Positions 44,781-52,593 of a stretch of DNA of 64,000 nucleotides are shown piece after piece. Positions within the stretch are counted from its first letter, which is position 1; each line of letters opens with the position of its first letter. The notes beneath the pieces are model-generated. The model saw nothing but the letters and a program-made list of their open reading frames with translations. It was not told the origin of the DNA and ran no database searches. The translations under genes were made by a program, and so were the position numbers. Source of the stretch: JASHVB01 sp035508435 (GTDB taxonomy: Bacteria > Pseudomonadota > Alphaproteobacteria > Acetobacterales > Acetobacteraceae); the NCBI GenBank assembly GCA_035508435.1, contig DATJNA010000228.1, positions 11,302 to 75,301 on the forward strand. Direction: 5' to 3'.

Positions 44781-45674
44781 CTACAGTACATCCCCGATCG
44801 CGTCACGGTAGTGCCGCAGCGCGCTCAGGTGATCTGCCATGGTGTGCCCCGTGATCCGCCGATGCGTGCGGCGGTTGAAGGTGGTGGTGAGGCAGAGATG
44901 CGACGCACCGGCCTTCTTCCAGAACGCGGCTTCCTGCTTCCAGTCGGCGGCGGTGCCGCTGCCGCACGAAGTCCACACTTCAATGCCGACGGCGGACGGA
45001 TCGCGTCCGGCCTCGCGCGTCAGGCTGCGCAACTTGTCGAAGATCGCCAGCGCCGCGTCGTTTGGCGGATATGCGTTCGGCATCCAGCCGTCGCCCCATT
45101 TGGCAATGCGCGGCAATGTCAGGTCGTGGTGGCCGCCGTACCAGACCGGCACGCGGCCCGAGGCGGGCCGCGGATTGATCCCCGCATCCTCGATCGTGTG
45201 GTACCTGCCGTTGCACGTCACGTGCTGGTTCGCCCACAGCGCCTGCATCACCTGCACTTGCTCCTCCGAGCGGCGGCCGCGGTTCTTGAAATTCTCATTG
45301 AGGCCGACGTACTCGGCCTCATTCCAACCGACGCCGATCCCCAGGCGGAAGCGCCCGCCGCACAGTATGTCGAGGCACGCGGCCTGCTTCGCCACCAGCA
45401 CCGTCTGCCGCTGTGGCAGGATCAGTACGCCGGTGGAGAAGCCGAGCTTTGTCGTGCAGCCGGAGAGAAATCCGAACAATACGAACGGATCATGGAACAG
45501 GTCGTCGTTGTCGTTGCGGTCCCAGCCGGGACGAGAGGCGGCGTTGACGCCCAGGACGTGGTCCGGCGCTTCGAGGAAATCATAGCCCGTTGCTTCCACG
45601 CTCTGGGCAAAGTCACGCACGACGGATGGATCCCCGCCGATGTCGCCGAACGGCACAAGTGCACCAAGCTGCAT
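44781..45674 (-). CDS. luciferase-like (LLM class) oxidoreductase, tandem copy 2
   Basis: 297-residue paralogue of the protein at 43576. It keeps YDFLEAPDHVLGVNAASR, TGVLILPQRQTVLVAKQ, ILCGGRFRLGIGVGWNEAEY and RVPVWYGGHHDL. The two differ mainly in the insertion segment (PGWDRNDNDDLFHDPFV) and C-terminus (LTTTFNRRTHRRITGH), where substrates usually bind, so different substrates are plausible. Start ATG 45674. Confidence 0.88.
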   Translation of the reverse strand: MQLGALVPFGDIGGDPSVVRDFAQSVEATGYDFLEAPDHVLGVNAASRPGWDRNDNDDLFHDPFVLFGFLSGCTTKLGFSTGVLILPQRQTVLVAKQAACLDILCGGRFRLGIGVGWNEAEYVGLNENFKNRGRRSEEQVQVMQALWANQHVTCNGRYHTIEDAGINPRPASGRVPVWYGGHHDLTLPRIAKWGDGWMPNAYPPNDAALAIFDKLRSLTREAGRDPSAVGIEVWTSCGSGTAADWKQEAAFWKKAGASHLCLTTTFNRRTHRRITGHTMADHLSALRHYRDAIGDVL

Positions 45675-45820
45675 GGTCGTATCCTCTTGTCGGGCCGGCG
45701 TGATGCCGGCCGCGTCTTGCCCGCTATGACGATGCAGCCGAGCCGGCGAGTCAACCGCCGTCCGTCAACGAGCGCACCGCGCCGCATGCCGTCGTCAGCG
45801 CAACGTGCGGGACGTAGTTG

Positions 45821-46002
45821 TCATTGCGAGGTGGTGGATGCGGTTGTCCCTGCGAGTCCCATTGGGCCGCAGCCATCTCGTGGCATTGCGAGCCCCATCG
45901 GGCCGCAGCAATCCCGGTCATGGTGGTGCACCGACTCGCGTGCGCCGACCCGAGCGAGGTTGCTGCGTCCCGCCGCGCCTCGCTCGCGGTCCTCGCAATG
46001 AC
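45821..46002. repeat. palindromic element, GTCATTGCGAG family copy 4
   Basis: Left end TCATTGCGAGGTGG at 45821, a second internal CATTGCGAG near 45884, and right end CTCGCGGTCCTCGCAATGAC ending near 46002, with GAGGTTGCTGCG just before it. It fills most of the 334-base gap between two genes on the minus strand and ends 6 bases from the stop codon of the next gene. The internal copy suggests a composite or multiply inserted element. Confidence 0.75.
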
Positions 46003-46008
46003 GATGGC

Positions 46009-46941
46009 TTACTGATCCGCGTCGAGCACCGCCTTCAGCTTGTCGGGCGGGACAGCAATCTTCTCGATCCCAGCGCGCTCCTGTTGCAGCAGCATGGTGA
46101 TGCGCGAATCCCGCTGGCCCCAGCCGCGGTTCAAAGCCTCGGTCAGTTCCTGGTGCGCGAGCGTGGTCAGCCGCATCGGCACGCTGACATCGCGGGCCAA
46201 CTGGCAGGCCAGCGATACGTCCTTGTGCAGCAGCCGCAATGCGAAATCCGCCGGATCATAGATGCCGGTGAGGAAGCCGCGCGACATGCGGTCGAACAAG
46301 CGGGCGCGGCCGCCGGCGCCCTGGCGGATCGCCTCCCATAGCGGCAACGGCTCGACGCCGGCCTTCACGCCCATGGTGAACACTTCCGCCAGCGCCGTGC
46401 TGACCGCGGCCCCGGCGGCATTGTGCACGAGCTTGGCGATGGTGCCCGCCCCGATCGGGCCGATATAGCGCGCCGCGTCTCCCATCGCGTCCAGCACGGA
46501 CTTGTATTGGTCGAACGCGGCCTTGTCGCCGCCGACCCAAATCGCCAGGCGCCCGCTGTTGGCACCACTTGGCCCGCCGCTCACCGGGGCATCGAGGAAC
46601 GCCACGCCACGCTCCGCAAATGTTGGATGCAGCGCGCGCACGACATTCACTGCGTTGGTGGAGAGGTCGAACCATGCCGTGCCCTTGCGGAAGCCCTCGA
46701 TCAGTCCATTCGGGCCGGTGCCGACCGCTTCCACGTCTGGCGGCGTCGGCAGCGAGGTGAACACCAGGTCGGCGGCCTCGGCGACCGCGCGCGGGCTGTC
46801 CGCCCAGGCCGCGCCGTTGGCCAGGTGCCGAGATGCGGCCTGACGCGACAGATCGTGCACCACCAATTCGTGGCCGGCCTTCTGCAGATTGCTGGCCATG
46901 CCGGCGCCCATCATGCCGAGCCCGATGAAACCGATTTTCAT
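46009..46941 (-). CDS. NAD(P)-dependent beta-hydroxyacid dehydrogenase (3-hydroxyisobutyrate dehydrogenase type)
   Basis: 310-residue enzyme of the 3-hydroxyisobutyrate / tartronate-semialdehyde reductase family. The cofactor loop is GFIGLGMMGAGMASNLQKAG, the substrate loop is LDAPVSGGPSGANSG, and the catalytic lysine is Lys170 in GAGTIAKLVHNAAG. The C-terminal DFALRLLHKDVSLACQLARD is normal for the family. ATG 46941 follows GGAGA by about eight bases. Exact substrate cannot be fixed; valine breakdown or glyoxylate metabolism are options. Confidence 0.9.
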   Translation of the reverse strand: MKIGFIGLGMMGAGMASNLQKAGHELVVHDLSRQAASRHLANGAAWADSPRAVAEAADLVFTSLPTPPDVEAVGTGPNGLIEGFRKGTAWFDLSTNAVNVVRALHPTFAERGVAFLDAPVSGGPSGANSGRLAIWVGGDKAAFDQYKSVLDAMGDAARYIGPIGAGTIAKLVHNAAGAAVSTALAEVFTMGVKAGVEPLPLWEAIRQGAGGRARLFDRMSRGFLTGIYDPADFALRLLHKDVSLACQLARDVSVPMRLTTLAHQELTEALNRGWGQRDSRITMLLQQERAGIEKIAVPPDKLKAVLDADQ

Positions 46942-47043
46942 GTGCGCTGTCTCCAAGCTGGTGCGGGAGCAGTCTGCGACGGGGCCGGCGTCACCTCAAG
47001 GCTGTGGCGGCTCGAAGCTGTGGCAGTGGCAGGCGGGCGGGCG

Positions 47044-47670
47044 TCATGCCAGCCGATGTGCTTCAGTTGCGAACTGCGCAACGCCGGACGGGACCGTGCC
47101 CGCGGCGGCGCATTCCAGATCGACCAGTGACTCGAACCACACCTGCGCCACGGCGGCAGCATTCACTGGCAAATGCGGAATCACACTGGCCCGCGCTCTG
47201 CCCTGCTGCAACACGCGATATCGCCGTAGTCCGCGCAGCCGTGGCACGGTTCCCAGCCGATCGAGGTCCTGTGCGACGGCCGTTTCGTTGGCGCCATCCG
47301 GGTAGAGCACGATCAGCCGCATTCGCCCGGCATGGTCCACCGGTGGGACAATGTCTTCCTGCGTTGCCATGATGCGCGCCACGGCACCGATGAACAGTTT
47401 TGCATCTTCGTTGCAGGCAGCCATTGCTGCGGAAGCGTGGGCGCGTGCACGGTCGTCGTCATGGTCGAACAGCAGGATGGGAAAACCGTCGATGCGCAGG
47501 GCTTGAGCCGTGGCATTGGTCGCGGGCGAGCCGATTACATGGCATTGCACATAATGGCGCAGGTCGGGGAACTGACCGACCAGCGGGCCGTGGATGTCCA
47601 GCCAATGGCGGAACGCGTTCAGGGGCACGTCGTCGCGCCGGCGCATCAGGCTGATCGCCGCGATCGTCAT
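47044..47670 (-). CDS. EthD-domain protein
   Basis: 208 residues made of two ferredoxin-like (dimeric alpha-beta barrel) halves. The N-terminal half is EthD-like: AAISLMRRRDDVPLNAFRHW, HGPLVGQFPDLRHYVQCHV. The second half (LIVLYPDGANETAVAQDLDR, LRRYRVLQQGR) repeats the fold. Its ATG at 47670 overlaps the stop of the SnoaL-like gene by 4 bases (ATGA), so the two are translationally coupled. EthD proteins often help degrade ethers, terpenoids or aromatics. No substrate evidence. Confidence 0.75.
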   Translation of the reverse strand: MTIAAISLMRRRDDVPLNAFRHWLDIHGPLVGQFPDLRHYVQCHVIGSPATNATAQALRIDGFPILLFDHDDDRARAHASAAMAACNEDAKLFIGAVARIMATQEDIVPPVDHAGRMRLIVLYPDGANETAVAQDLDRLGTVPRLRGLRRYRVLQQGRARASVIPHLPVNAAAVAQVWFESLVDLECAAAGTVPSGVAQFATEAHRLA

Positions 47671-48059
47671 ATCACTGGCGTGGTGGGCGGCCCGCCCTTC
47701 TCCCAGGCGTTGAAGGTCGCGTCCCACAATGCGATGCGCCCGTCGCGCACCCGCCAGATCTCGGTGCCGCGGCCCAACATGGACTTGCCGGTCTGCGCGT
47801 CTTGCCAGCTTGCGTCCCAGGTATTGGCGAGCATGTCGTCCATCAGCACGTGTAGGCGCTTGGTCAGGCGATAGTTGCTGGTGCGGGCAAAGCGGGCGCG
47901 CAGGAAGCGCATGATGGCGTCGCGGCCGTGCATGTCCGGGAAGTCGGCGAAGCGCGCGACGGCGTCCTCGGTAAAGCCCTGGGCGATGCGGTCAAGGTCC
48001 GCCGCGGCGAATGCATCCTCGACGGCCTGTACCAGGCGCGTCGCTTCGTCCCAGGTCAT
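47667..48059 (-). CDS. SnoaL-like / NTF2-fold protein
   Basis: 130-residue protein with the cone-shaped NTF2 fold: AVEDAFAAADLDRIAQGFTED, then DMHGRDAIMRFLRARF, and MLGRGTEIWRVRDGRIALWD. Such proteins include polyketide cyclases, steroid isomerases and ketosteroid-like enzymes, but many have no known activity. It precedes the EthD gene with a 4-base overlap, so they are probably one operon. The pair could act on the same compound; this is inference. Confidence 0.82.
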   Translation of the reverse strand: MTWDEATRLVQAVEDAFAAADLDRIAQGFTEDAVARFADFPDMHGRDAIMRFLRARFARTSNYRLTKRLHVLMDDMLANTWDASWQDAQTGKSMLGRGTEIWRVRDGRIALWDATFNAWEKGGPPTTPVI

Positions 48060-48155
48060 GAGAGCCTCCCTTGCGGCGCGGCATTTCGCGATCCGCGACT
48101 GCGGAGCAGCCTAGCAGAGAGTGGTGACACGCGACCACGGGCCCCCGTTGAACCG

Positions 48156-48230
48156 CGATTGACGCCGTCGGCTCGCCCGTCGATTGACGCCGCCGCGTCG
48201 CCCGGCAATTGACGCCGCGGCACCGTTCGG
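48156..48230. repeat. 25-bp tandem repeat just upstream of ispDF
   Basis: Three adjacent 25-base units, 48156-48180, 48181-48205 and 48206-48230. Each starts C(G/A)ATTGACGCCG, and a partial fourth CAATCTGCGGG follows. The ispDF start codon lies 13 bases after the third unit. Each unit carries TTGACG, close to a sigma-70 -35 element, so it may affect ispDF transcription or translation. Confidence 0.8.
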
Positions 48231-48242
48231 CAATCTGCGGGC

Positions 48243-49373
48243 ATGCGCATCGCCGCCATCCTGGTCGCCGCCGGCTCCGGCAGCCGCTTCGGCGCCGAGA
48301 TGCCGAAGCAGTTTCTTGTCCTTGCCGGCAAGCCAGTGATCCGCCACGCGGCCGAGGCGCTCGCCGCCCATGCCCCGCTGCTGCAACCGGTCGGCGAGAC
48401 CGCCCCGATCGCGGCGGCACTCGCGGGGATAGAGCATTTGCCGGTGGTGCCGGGCGGCGCCGTACGTCAGGACAGTGTGCGCGCCGGGCTGGAGGCGCTG
48501 GTGCCGCACGCGCCCGACATCGTGCTGGTGCATGATGCCGCCCGTCCGCTGATCCCCGCCGGCACCGTGCCCGCGTTGCTGGCCGCGCTGGAGTCGGCCC
48601 CCGGCGCCATCCCGGCGCTGCCGGTTGCGGATACGCTGAAGCGCGCCGTGGATGGCCGCATCTCCGCCACTGTCTCGCGTGACGGATTGTTCCGTGCCCA
48701 GACGCCGCAGGCGTTCCGGTTTCATGCGCTGCTGGAGGCCCATCACGCCGGGATCCAGGGCGCCACCGACGACGCCTCGCTGCTGGAGGCGGCCGGCGCC
48801 GCGGTGGCGATCGTTCCGGGCGCCGAGGACAACATCAAGCTGACCTATCCCGAAGACCTTGTCCGGCTGGAGCGAGCCATGATCACGCCACTGATCCCTC
48901 GCGTCGGCACCGGCTTCGACGTGCATGTGCTGACCGTCGGCCGTCCGCTGATGCTGTGCGGGGTGGCGGTCCCGCATGACAAGGGACTGGCGGGCCACTC
49001 CGACGCCGATGTCGGCATCCATGCGCTGTGCGACGCGATCTATGGCGCGCTGGCCGAGGGCGATATCGGCCGGCACTTCCCGCCGAGCGAAGCGGCGTGG
49101 AAGGACGCCGACAGCGCGCGGTTCCTGGCGCATGCCGCGGCGCGCATCGCCGCGCGTGGTGGCGTGCTGGCGAATGCCGACGTGACCCTGATCTGCGAAC
49201 GTCCGAAGATCGCGCCGCATGCCGAGGCCATGCGGGCCCGGCTGGCTGATCTGCTGGGCGTGGACGCGGGCCGGATCTCGGTGAAAGCGACCACGACGGA
49301 GAAGTTGGGCTTCACCGGCCGCGGCGAGGGCATCGCGGCGCAGGCGGTCGCCACGGTGCTGCTGCCCGGATGA
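48243..49373 (+). CDS. ispDF: bifunctional IspD/IspF enzyme of the MEP isoprenoid pathway
   Basis: 376 residues in one chain. The N-terminal part is IspD (4-diphosphocytidyl-2-C-methylerythritol synthase: AAILVAAGSGSRFG, DIVLVHDAARPLIP). The C-terminal part, from about residue 220, is IspF (2-C-methylerythritol 2,4-cyclodiphosphate synthase: RVGTGFDVHVLTVGRPLMLC, GHSDADVGIHALCDAIYGAL, KATTTEKLGFTGRGEGIAAQ). The fusion is common in alphaproteobacteria. Metal ligands (Asp, His in FDVH; His in GHSDAD) are intact. ATG 48243 is the only sensible start. Confidence 0.97.
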   Translation: MRIAAILVAAGSGSRFGAEMPKQFLVLAGKPVIRHAAEALAAHAPLLQPVGETAPIAAALAGIEHLPVVPGGAVRQDSVRAGLEALVPHAPDIVLVHDAARPLIPAGTVPALLAALESAPGAIPALPVADTLKRAVDGRISATVSRDGLFRAQTPQAFRFHALLEAHHAGIQGATDDASLLEAAGAAVAIVPGAEDNIKLTYPEDLVRLERAMITPLIPRVGTGFDVHVLTVGRPLMLCGVAVPHDKGLAGHSDADVGIHALCDAIYGALAEGDIGRHFPPSEAAWKDADSARFLAHAAARIAARGGVLANADVTLICERPKIAPHAEAMRARLADLLGVDAGRISVKATTTEKLGFTGRGEGIAAQAVATVLLPG

Positions 49374-49458
49374 TCCGTCGTCCGTGCATGGACAGCGCCT
49401 GGGACCGACGCCATGTCAGGCGCGCCCGATTTGGGCAAGTCCGGGACTCTGGAGGCAC

Positions 49459-49773
49459 ATGAGAAAGACGATCTTCGGCGCGGCATTGCTCGGTACGGTC
49501 CTGCTGGCCGGGTGTGCCAGCCAATCCACGAACTCGTCCGCGCTGCCGTTTCCGCCGGTGCCGCCGCCGATGCAGGAGACGGTGCCGAAGCCGCCGGTTA
49601 CCGGCGAGGCGCTGCTGTGGCAGCCTGGGCACTGGAACTGGAACGGCAACGGCTATGTCTGGCAGCCCGGCGAATATGTCCCCGCCGCCGGTCACGGCAA
49701 CCTGTTCCAGACTGGCTATTGGGAGCAAACACCGTCTGGCTGGCGCTGGGTGCCGGCGCATTGGACGTCGTGA
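49459..49773 (+). CDS. small lipoprotein with WxxGxW-type motifs
   Basis: 104 residues. The signal MRKTIFGAALLGTVLLAGCAS has a lipobox (LAGC), so it is probably a lipoprotein. The mature part is Pro/Trp-rich: WQPGHWNWNGNGYVWQPGEY and SGWRWVPAHW, matching the small YXWGXW/WxxGxW repeat family. ATG 49459 has GGAGG three bases upstream. Surface or envelope role assumed; no known activity. It follows ispDF but has its own gap of 85 bases. Confidence 0.75.
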   Translation: MRKTIFGAALLGTVLLAGCASQSTNSSALPFPPVPPPMQETVPKPPVTGEALLWQPGHWNWNGNGYVWQPGEYVPAAGHGNLFQTGYWEQTPSGWRWVPAHWTS

Positions 49774-50020
49774 CGCGCGTGCGGTTGGGGGCATGGCGGC
49801 GACAGGCATTGGCCGGAGCACCTGGCGACCCTTGTGAGCGCTGATTGCTCTGGCTTGCTGACGGTCTCCGGGCGGCTCGGGCCGGGAACACTTGTTGTCC
49901 GCGCGTCTCCTGCCGCGCTACTCGGCACAAGGACCCTGACATGAGCGTTCTCGCGGATGTTGACGAACCGGGCCGGTGGATGAGTCGCGCCGGCGACCAC
50001 GTTTGGGCGGAGGGCCGCCA

Positions 50021-50062
50021 GCCGTTTTGAGCGGATCGACGGCCGTTTTGAGCGGATCGACG
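50021..50062. repeat. exact 21-bp tandem duplication
   Basis: GCCGTTTTGAGCGGATCGACG at 50021-50041 is repeated without mismatch at 50042-50062 (quoted over 21 bases as two overlapping parts: GCCGTTTTGAGCGG, then GGATCGACG). It sits in the otherwise gene-free 49774-50105 interval. Confidence 0.85.
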
Positions 50063-50105
50063 TTGTTGCGATCGCGCGCGCGAGCGTTACGCCGCAGGCC
50101 AATCG

Positions 50106-50453
50106 GTGTCACTGTTTCGCAGCTATGCCGATCCCGGCGTTCTCACGGACCAGGTCATTCGGCTGTACCTGGCACCCATTCTGTCTTCGCCCCAGCGCAT
50201 CGACGCCTTCGCACGCTACTGGCTGGCGTTCGACAACGTGCATACGGTCGCCGTTCACGACAGGCTCAGGGCGCTTCAGGCGCCGACTCTGATCGTGTGG
50301 GGGTTGCAGGATATCTTCTTCGACAGGAAATGGGCCTATTGGCTGCGCGACACCTTGCCGCGCGCCCGCCCTCTCGTTGCAGTCGCTGACGGGTGCCTGC
50401 CGTTTCCCGAGGACCGTCCGGAGGCCCTAACCACGCCATTGCTTGAATTCTAG
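50106..50453 (+). pseudogene. C-terminal remnant of an alpha/beta hydrolase
   Basis: 115 codons beginning at a GTG. The text LFRSYADPGVLTDQVIRLYL, then LQAPTLIVWGLQDIFFDRKW and PLLEF at the end resembles the C-terminal half of haloalkane-dehalogenase/epoxide-hydrolase-like alpha/beta hydrolases, with the acid residue in WGLQDIF. The nucleophile-containing N-terminal half is missing, and the usual catalytic histidine region near the end (here VADGCLPFPEDRPEAL) is eroded. Upstream text does not extend the homology. Interpreted as a dead fragment. Confidence 0.7.
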
Positions 50454-50504
50454 AACCATGTGTCCGCTGGCAGGTAGCGGCACACACGATGTGAGCCAGA
50501 TCCA

Positions 50505-51509
50505 TCATCCCCCGACCAGTGGCCGCACCTCCTCCGCCAGCAGGTGCAATTGCTCCAGTGCGAGAGAATTCGGCATCCCTGGCCAGTGCACCGACGCCAC
50601 CAGATGGTTCACCCCCAGCCGTTGGTTCAGCCGCGCCAGTTGCTCCGCCACTTCCGCGGGCGAGCCGAGCAGGAATCGGTCTTGCAGTAATTCCTGGAAC
50701 TCATGGTCGAAGTCGTCACCGGCCGGCATCACCTTGTCCTGCCCCCAGGCGCGATACGCTTTGTATTTCTCCTCCAGATAGGGCTGCGCGCGACGGATCG
50801 CCTCGGCCCGGGTCGGTGCGACGAACACCTCCCGCCGCATTGGCACTTCCGCGGGGAACGGCCGGCCGCATTCCTCCAGCGCGCACTTATAAATATCCAT
50901 CTGCCGCTCGATCGTCGCCAGCGTGTTGTGCGGGTTGATGTACCAGCAATCGCCGAGCCGCGCCGCGCGCCGTATCGCTACATCGGCATTGGCACCGATC
51001 CAGATCGGCGGCGCTGGCTTCTGCAGCGGCTTCACCGGGCAGGACGCGCCATCCAGTTCCCATCCGGCGCCAGTCATGTTGACAGAATCCTCAGCCCACA
51101 GGCGACGGATCGCGGTCAGCGTTTGCTCGAACCGAGCGCCCAATCCCCCGCGTGGCACGCCGAACGCCTTGAACTCGACGTCGCGATAGCCGATGCCGGC
51201 GCCGAACACGAGTTTGCCCCCGCACAGCAGATCGAGCGTGGCCAATTGCTCCGCCAGTTCCAGCGGCTTGTGCAGCGGCACCAGCACCAGCCCGAGGATG
51301 ATGCGCAGCTTCGGCGCGATCGCGGCGCAATAAGACAGAAACGGGATCTGCTGCACCGATTCAAACGGATGCGCGCTGAAATGCGAGCCCTTGACGATGC
51401 CGTCGAAGCCGAGTTGCTCCGCCCGGTGCACCAGCTCCAGATCGTCGCGCAGGTGCGCAGCGGCGTCTCCAGGCGGGTGCTGCCCGCGCACGATCAGGCT
51501 GAATTTCAT
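50505..51509 (-). CDS. LLM-class flavin-dependent oxidoreductase
   Basis: 334-residue luciferase-like enzyme of a subgroup distinct from the three others in the window. Signature parts are FDGIVKGSHFSAHPF, ILGLVLVPLHKPLELAEQLA, LCGGKLVFGAGIGYRDVEF, IWIGANADVAIRRAARLGD and AEQLARLNQRLGVNHLVAS. AAGGAG lies upstream of ATG 51509. It uses a reduced flavin (FMN or F420) and oxygen or another acceptor. Substrate unknown. Confidence 0.88.
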   Translation of the reverse strand: MKFSLIVRGQHPPGDAAAHLRDDLELVHRAEQLGFDGIVKGSHFSAHPFESVQQIPFLSYCAAIAPKLRIILGLVLVPLHKPLELAEQLATLDLLCGGKLVFGAGIGYRDVEFKAFGVPRGGLGARFEQTLTAIRRLWAEDSVNMTGAGWELDGASCPVKPLQKPAPPIWIGANADVAIRRAARLGDCWYINPHNTLATIERQMDIYKCALEECGRPFPAEVPMRREVFVAPTRAEAIRRAQPYLEEKYKAYRAWGQDKVMPAGDDFDHEFQELLQDRFLLGSPAEVAEQLARLNQRLGVNHLVASVHWPGMPNSLALEQLHLLAEEVRPLVGG

Positions 51510-51587
51510 GCTGCCGGCTCCTTTGTCACTGTCTCGAGCCACCTAGCGGAAGCCGCTGTCAGCGAAGCGCGATACCGCGCGCCCCCT

Positions 51588-51710
51588 GTCATTGCGAGGC
51601 CCCGAAGGGGTAGCAGCACTCGCGTTCGATCGGTTGCCCAAACGTTCGTGCGCCCATTCGACCGAGGTTGCTTCGCCTCGCCGCGCTTGGCTCGCGGTCC
51701 TCGCAACGAC
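51588..51710. repeat. palindromic element, GTCATTGCGAG family copy 5
   Basis: Left end GTCATTGCGAGGCCCCGAAG at 51588 and right end GGTCCTCGCAACGAC ending at 51710, with GAGGTTGCTTCGCCTCGCCG between. It fills most of the 217-base gap between two minus-strand genes. One base of the right core differs (CGCAACGAC rather than CGCAATGAC). Confidence 0.78.
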
Positions 51711-51726
51711 ACATCGATGCCGCCGC

Positions 51727-52593
51727 CTACCACGCAAACCGCGGCAGAGTCGCGAGCGGCGCCACCCCGGCCTCCGCCGCCTCGCGTTCCGCTGCTGCGG
51801 TATCGAACCCGCCGCGACCGTCCCGCAATGCAGCGCCGTGGATGCCGTCGAGCACCCAGCAGGCGTCCAGATCGACGCCCGCAGCGCCGGCGACGTCGGT
51901 GCGTAGCGCATCACCCACCGCCAGCACACGGTTTACAGGCACGGCCAGAGCCTCCAGCACCGGCTGGTAGATTGCCGGATCCGGCTTGCCCAGCGAGCGT
52001 ACGTCCCCGCCCAGTTCCCGATAGCGCAGCGCCAGCGACCCGGCGCACAGGACGCGCACGCCGCCGCGGATCACCTCCAGGTCCGGGTTGGCGCAGATCA
52101 TCGGAAGGCGGTGACGGGCACAGTCGGCCAGTACATCCTCGAACTCCGCCATGTCGGACGGATTGCGGTGATCGTCAGGGCCGGTGTTCAGCACAAAGTC
52201 GCCCTCGGCCGGCGTCGGCACACGACGCAACTTCAGGCCCTCGAGCACCGGCCGGTCGCGTGCCGGGCCGAGATGGAACACGCGCTGCCCCAGCTCCGCC
52301 CACCACAGGTCGGGTGGCGAGATCAGCGCGCGGCGCACCGCCTCGCCTGAGGTCAGTATGTCGGTATAGAGGCCGTCCTCGATGCCCATGCCGCGCATCA
52401 TGGTCCGCACCGCGTCGTTCGGCCGCGGCACGTTGGAGAGCAACAGCGTCCGCTTGCCCACCTCGCGCAGGCGGCGCAGGGAGTCCACGGCGTGCGGGAA
52501 GGCCTTTATGCCGTCATGGATCACGCCCCACAGGTCCAGCACGAACCCGTCATAGCGTTCCGCGAGTGGGGCGAAGCCGGACAGATGTTCCAT
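51727..52593 (-). CDS. HAD-superfamily hydrolase, NagD-like (TIGR01459 type)
   Basis: 288-residue HAD phosphatase. The nucleophile is Asp20 in FVLDLWGVIHDG, the variant motif of this subgroup. LLLSNVPRPN supplies motif II, KPDPAIYQPVLEAL the lysine, and AVGDALRTDVAGAAGVD the acidic pair. Related NagD proteins dephosphorylate nucleotides or sugars; this subgroup has no agreed substrate. Its ATG begins at the base directly after the pyrD stop (TGA then ATG), so they are one operon. A link to pyrimidine metabolism is possible but inferred. Confidence 0.88.
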   Translation of the reverse strand: MEHLSGFAPLAERYDGFVLDLWGVIHDGIKAFPHAVDSLRRLREVGKRTLLLSNVPRPNDAVRTMMRGMGIEDGLYTDILTSGEAVRRALISPPDLWWAELGQRVFHLGPARDRPVLEGLKLRRVPTPAEGDFVLNTGPDDHRNPSDMAEFEDVLADCARHRLPMICANPDLEVIRGGVRVLCAGSLALRYRELGGDVRSLGKPDPAIYQPVLEALAVPVNRVLAVGDALRTDVAGAAGVDLDACWVLDGIHGAALRDGRGGFDTAAAEREAAEAGVAPLATLPRFAW

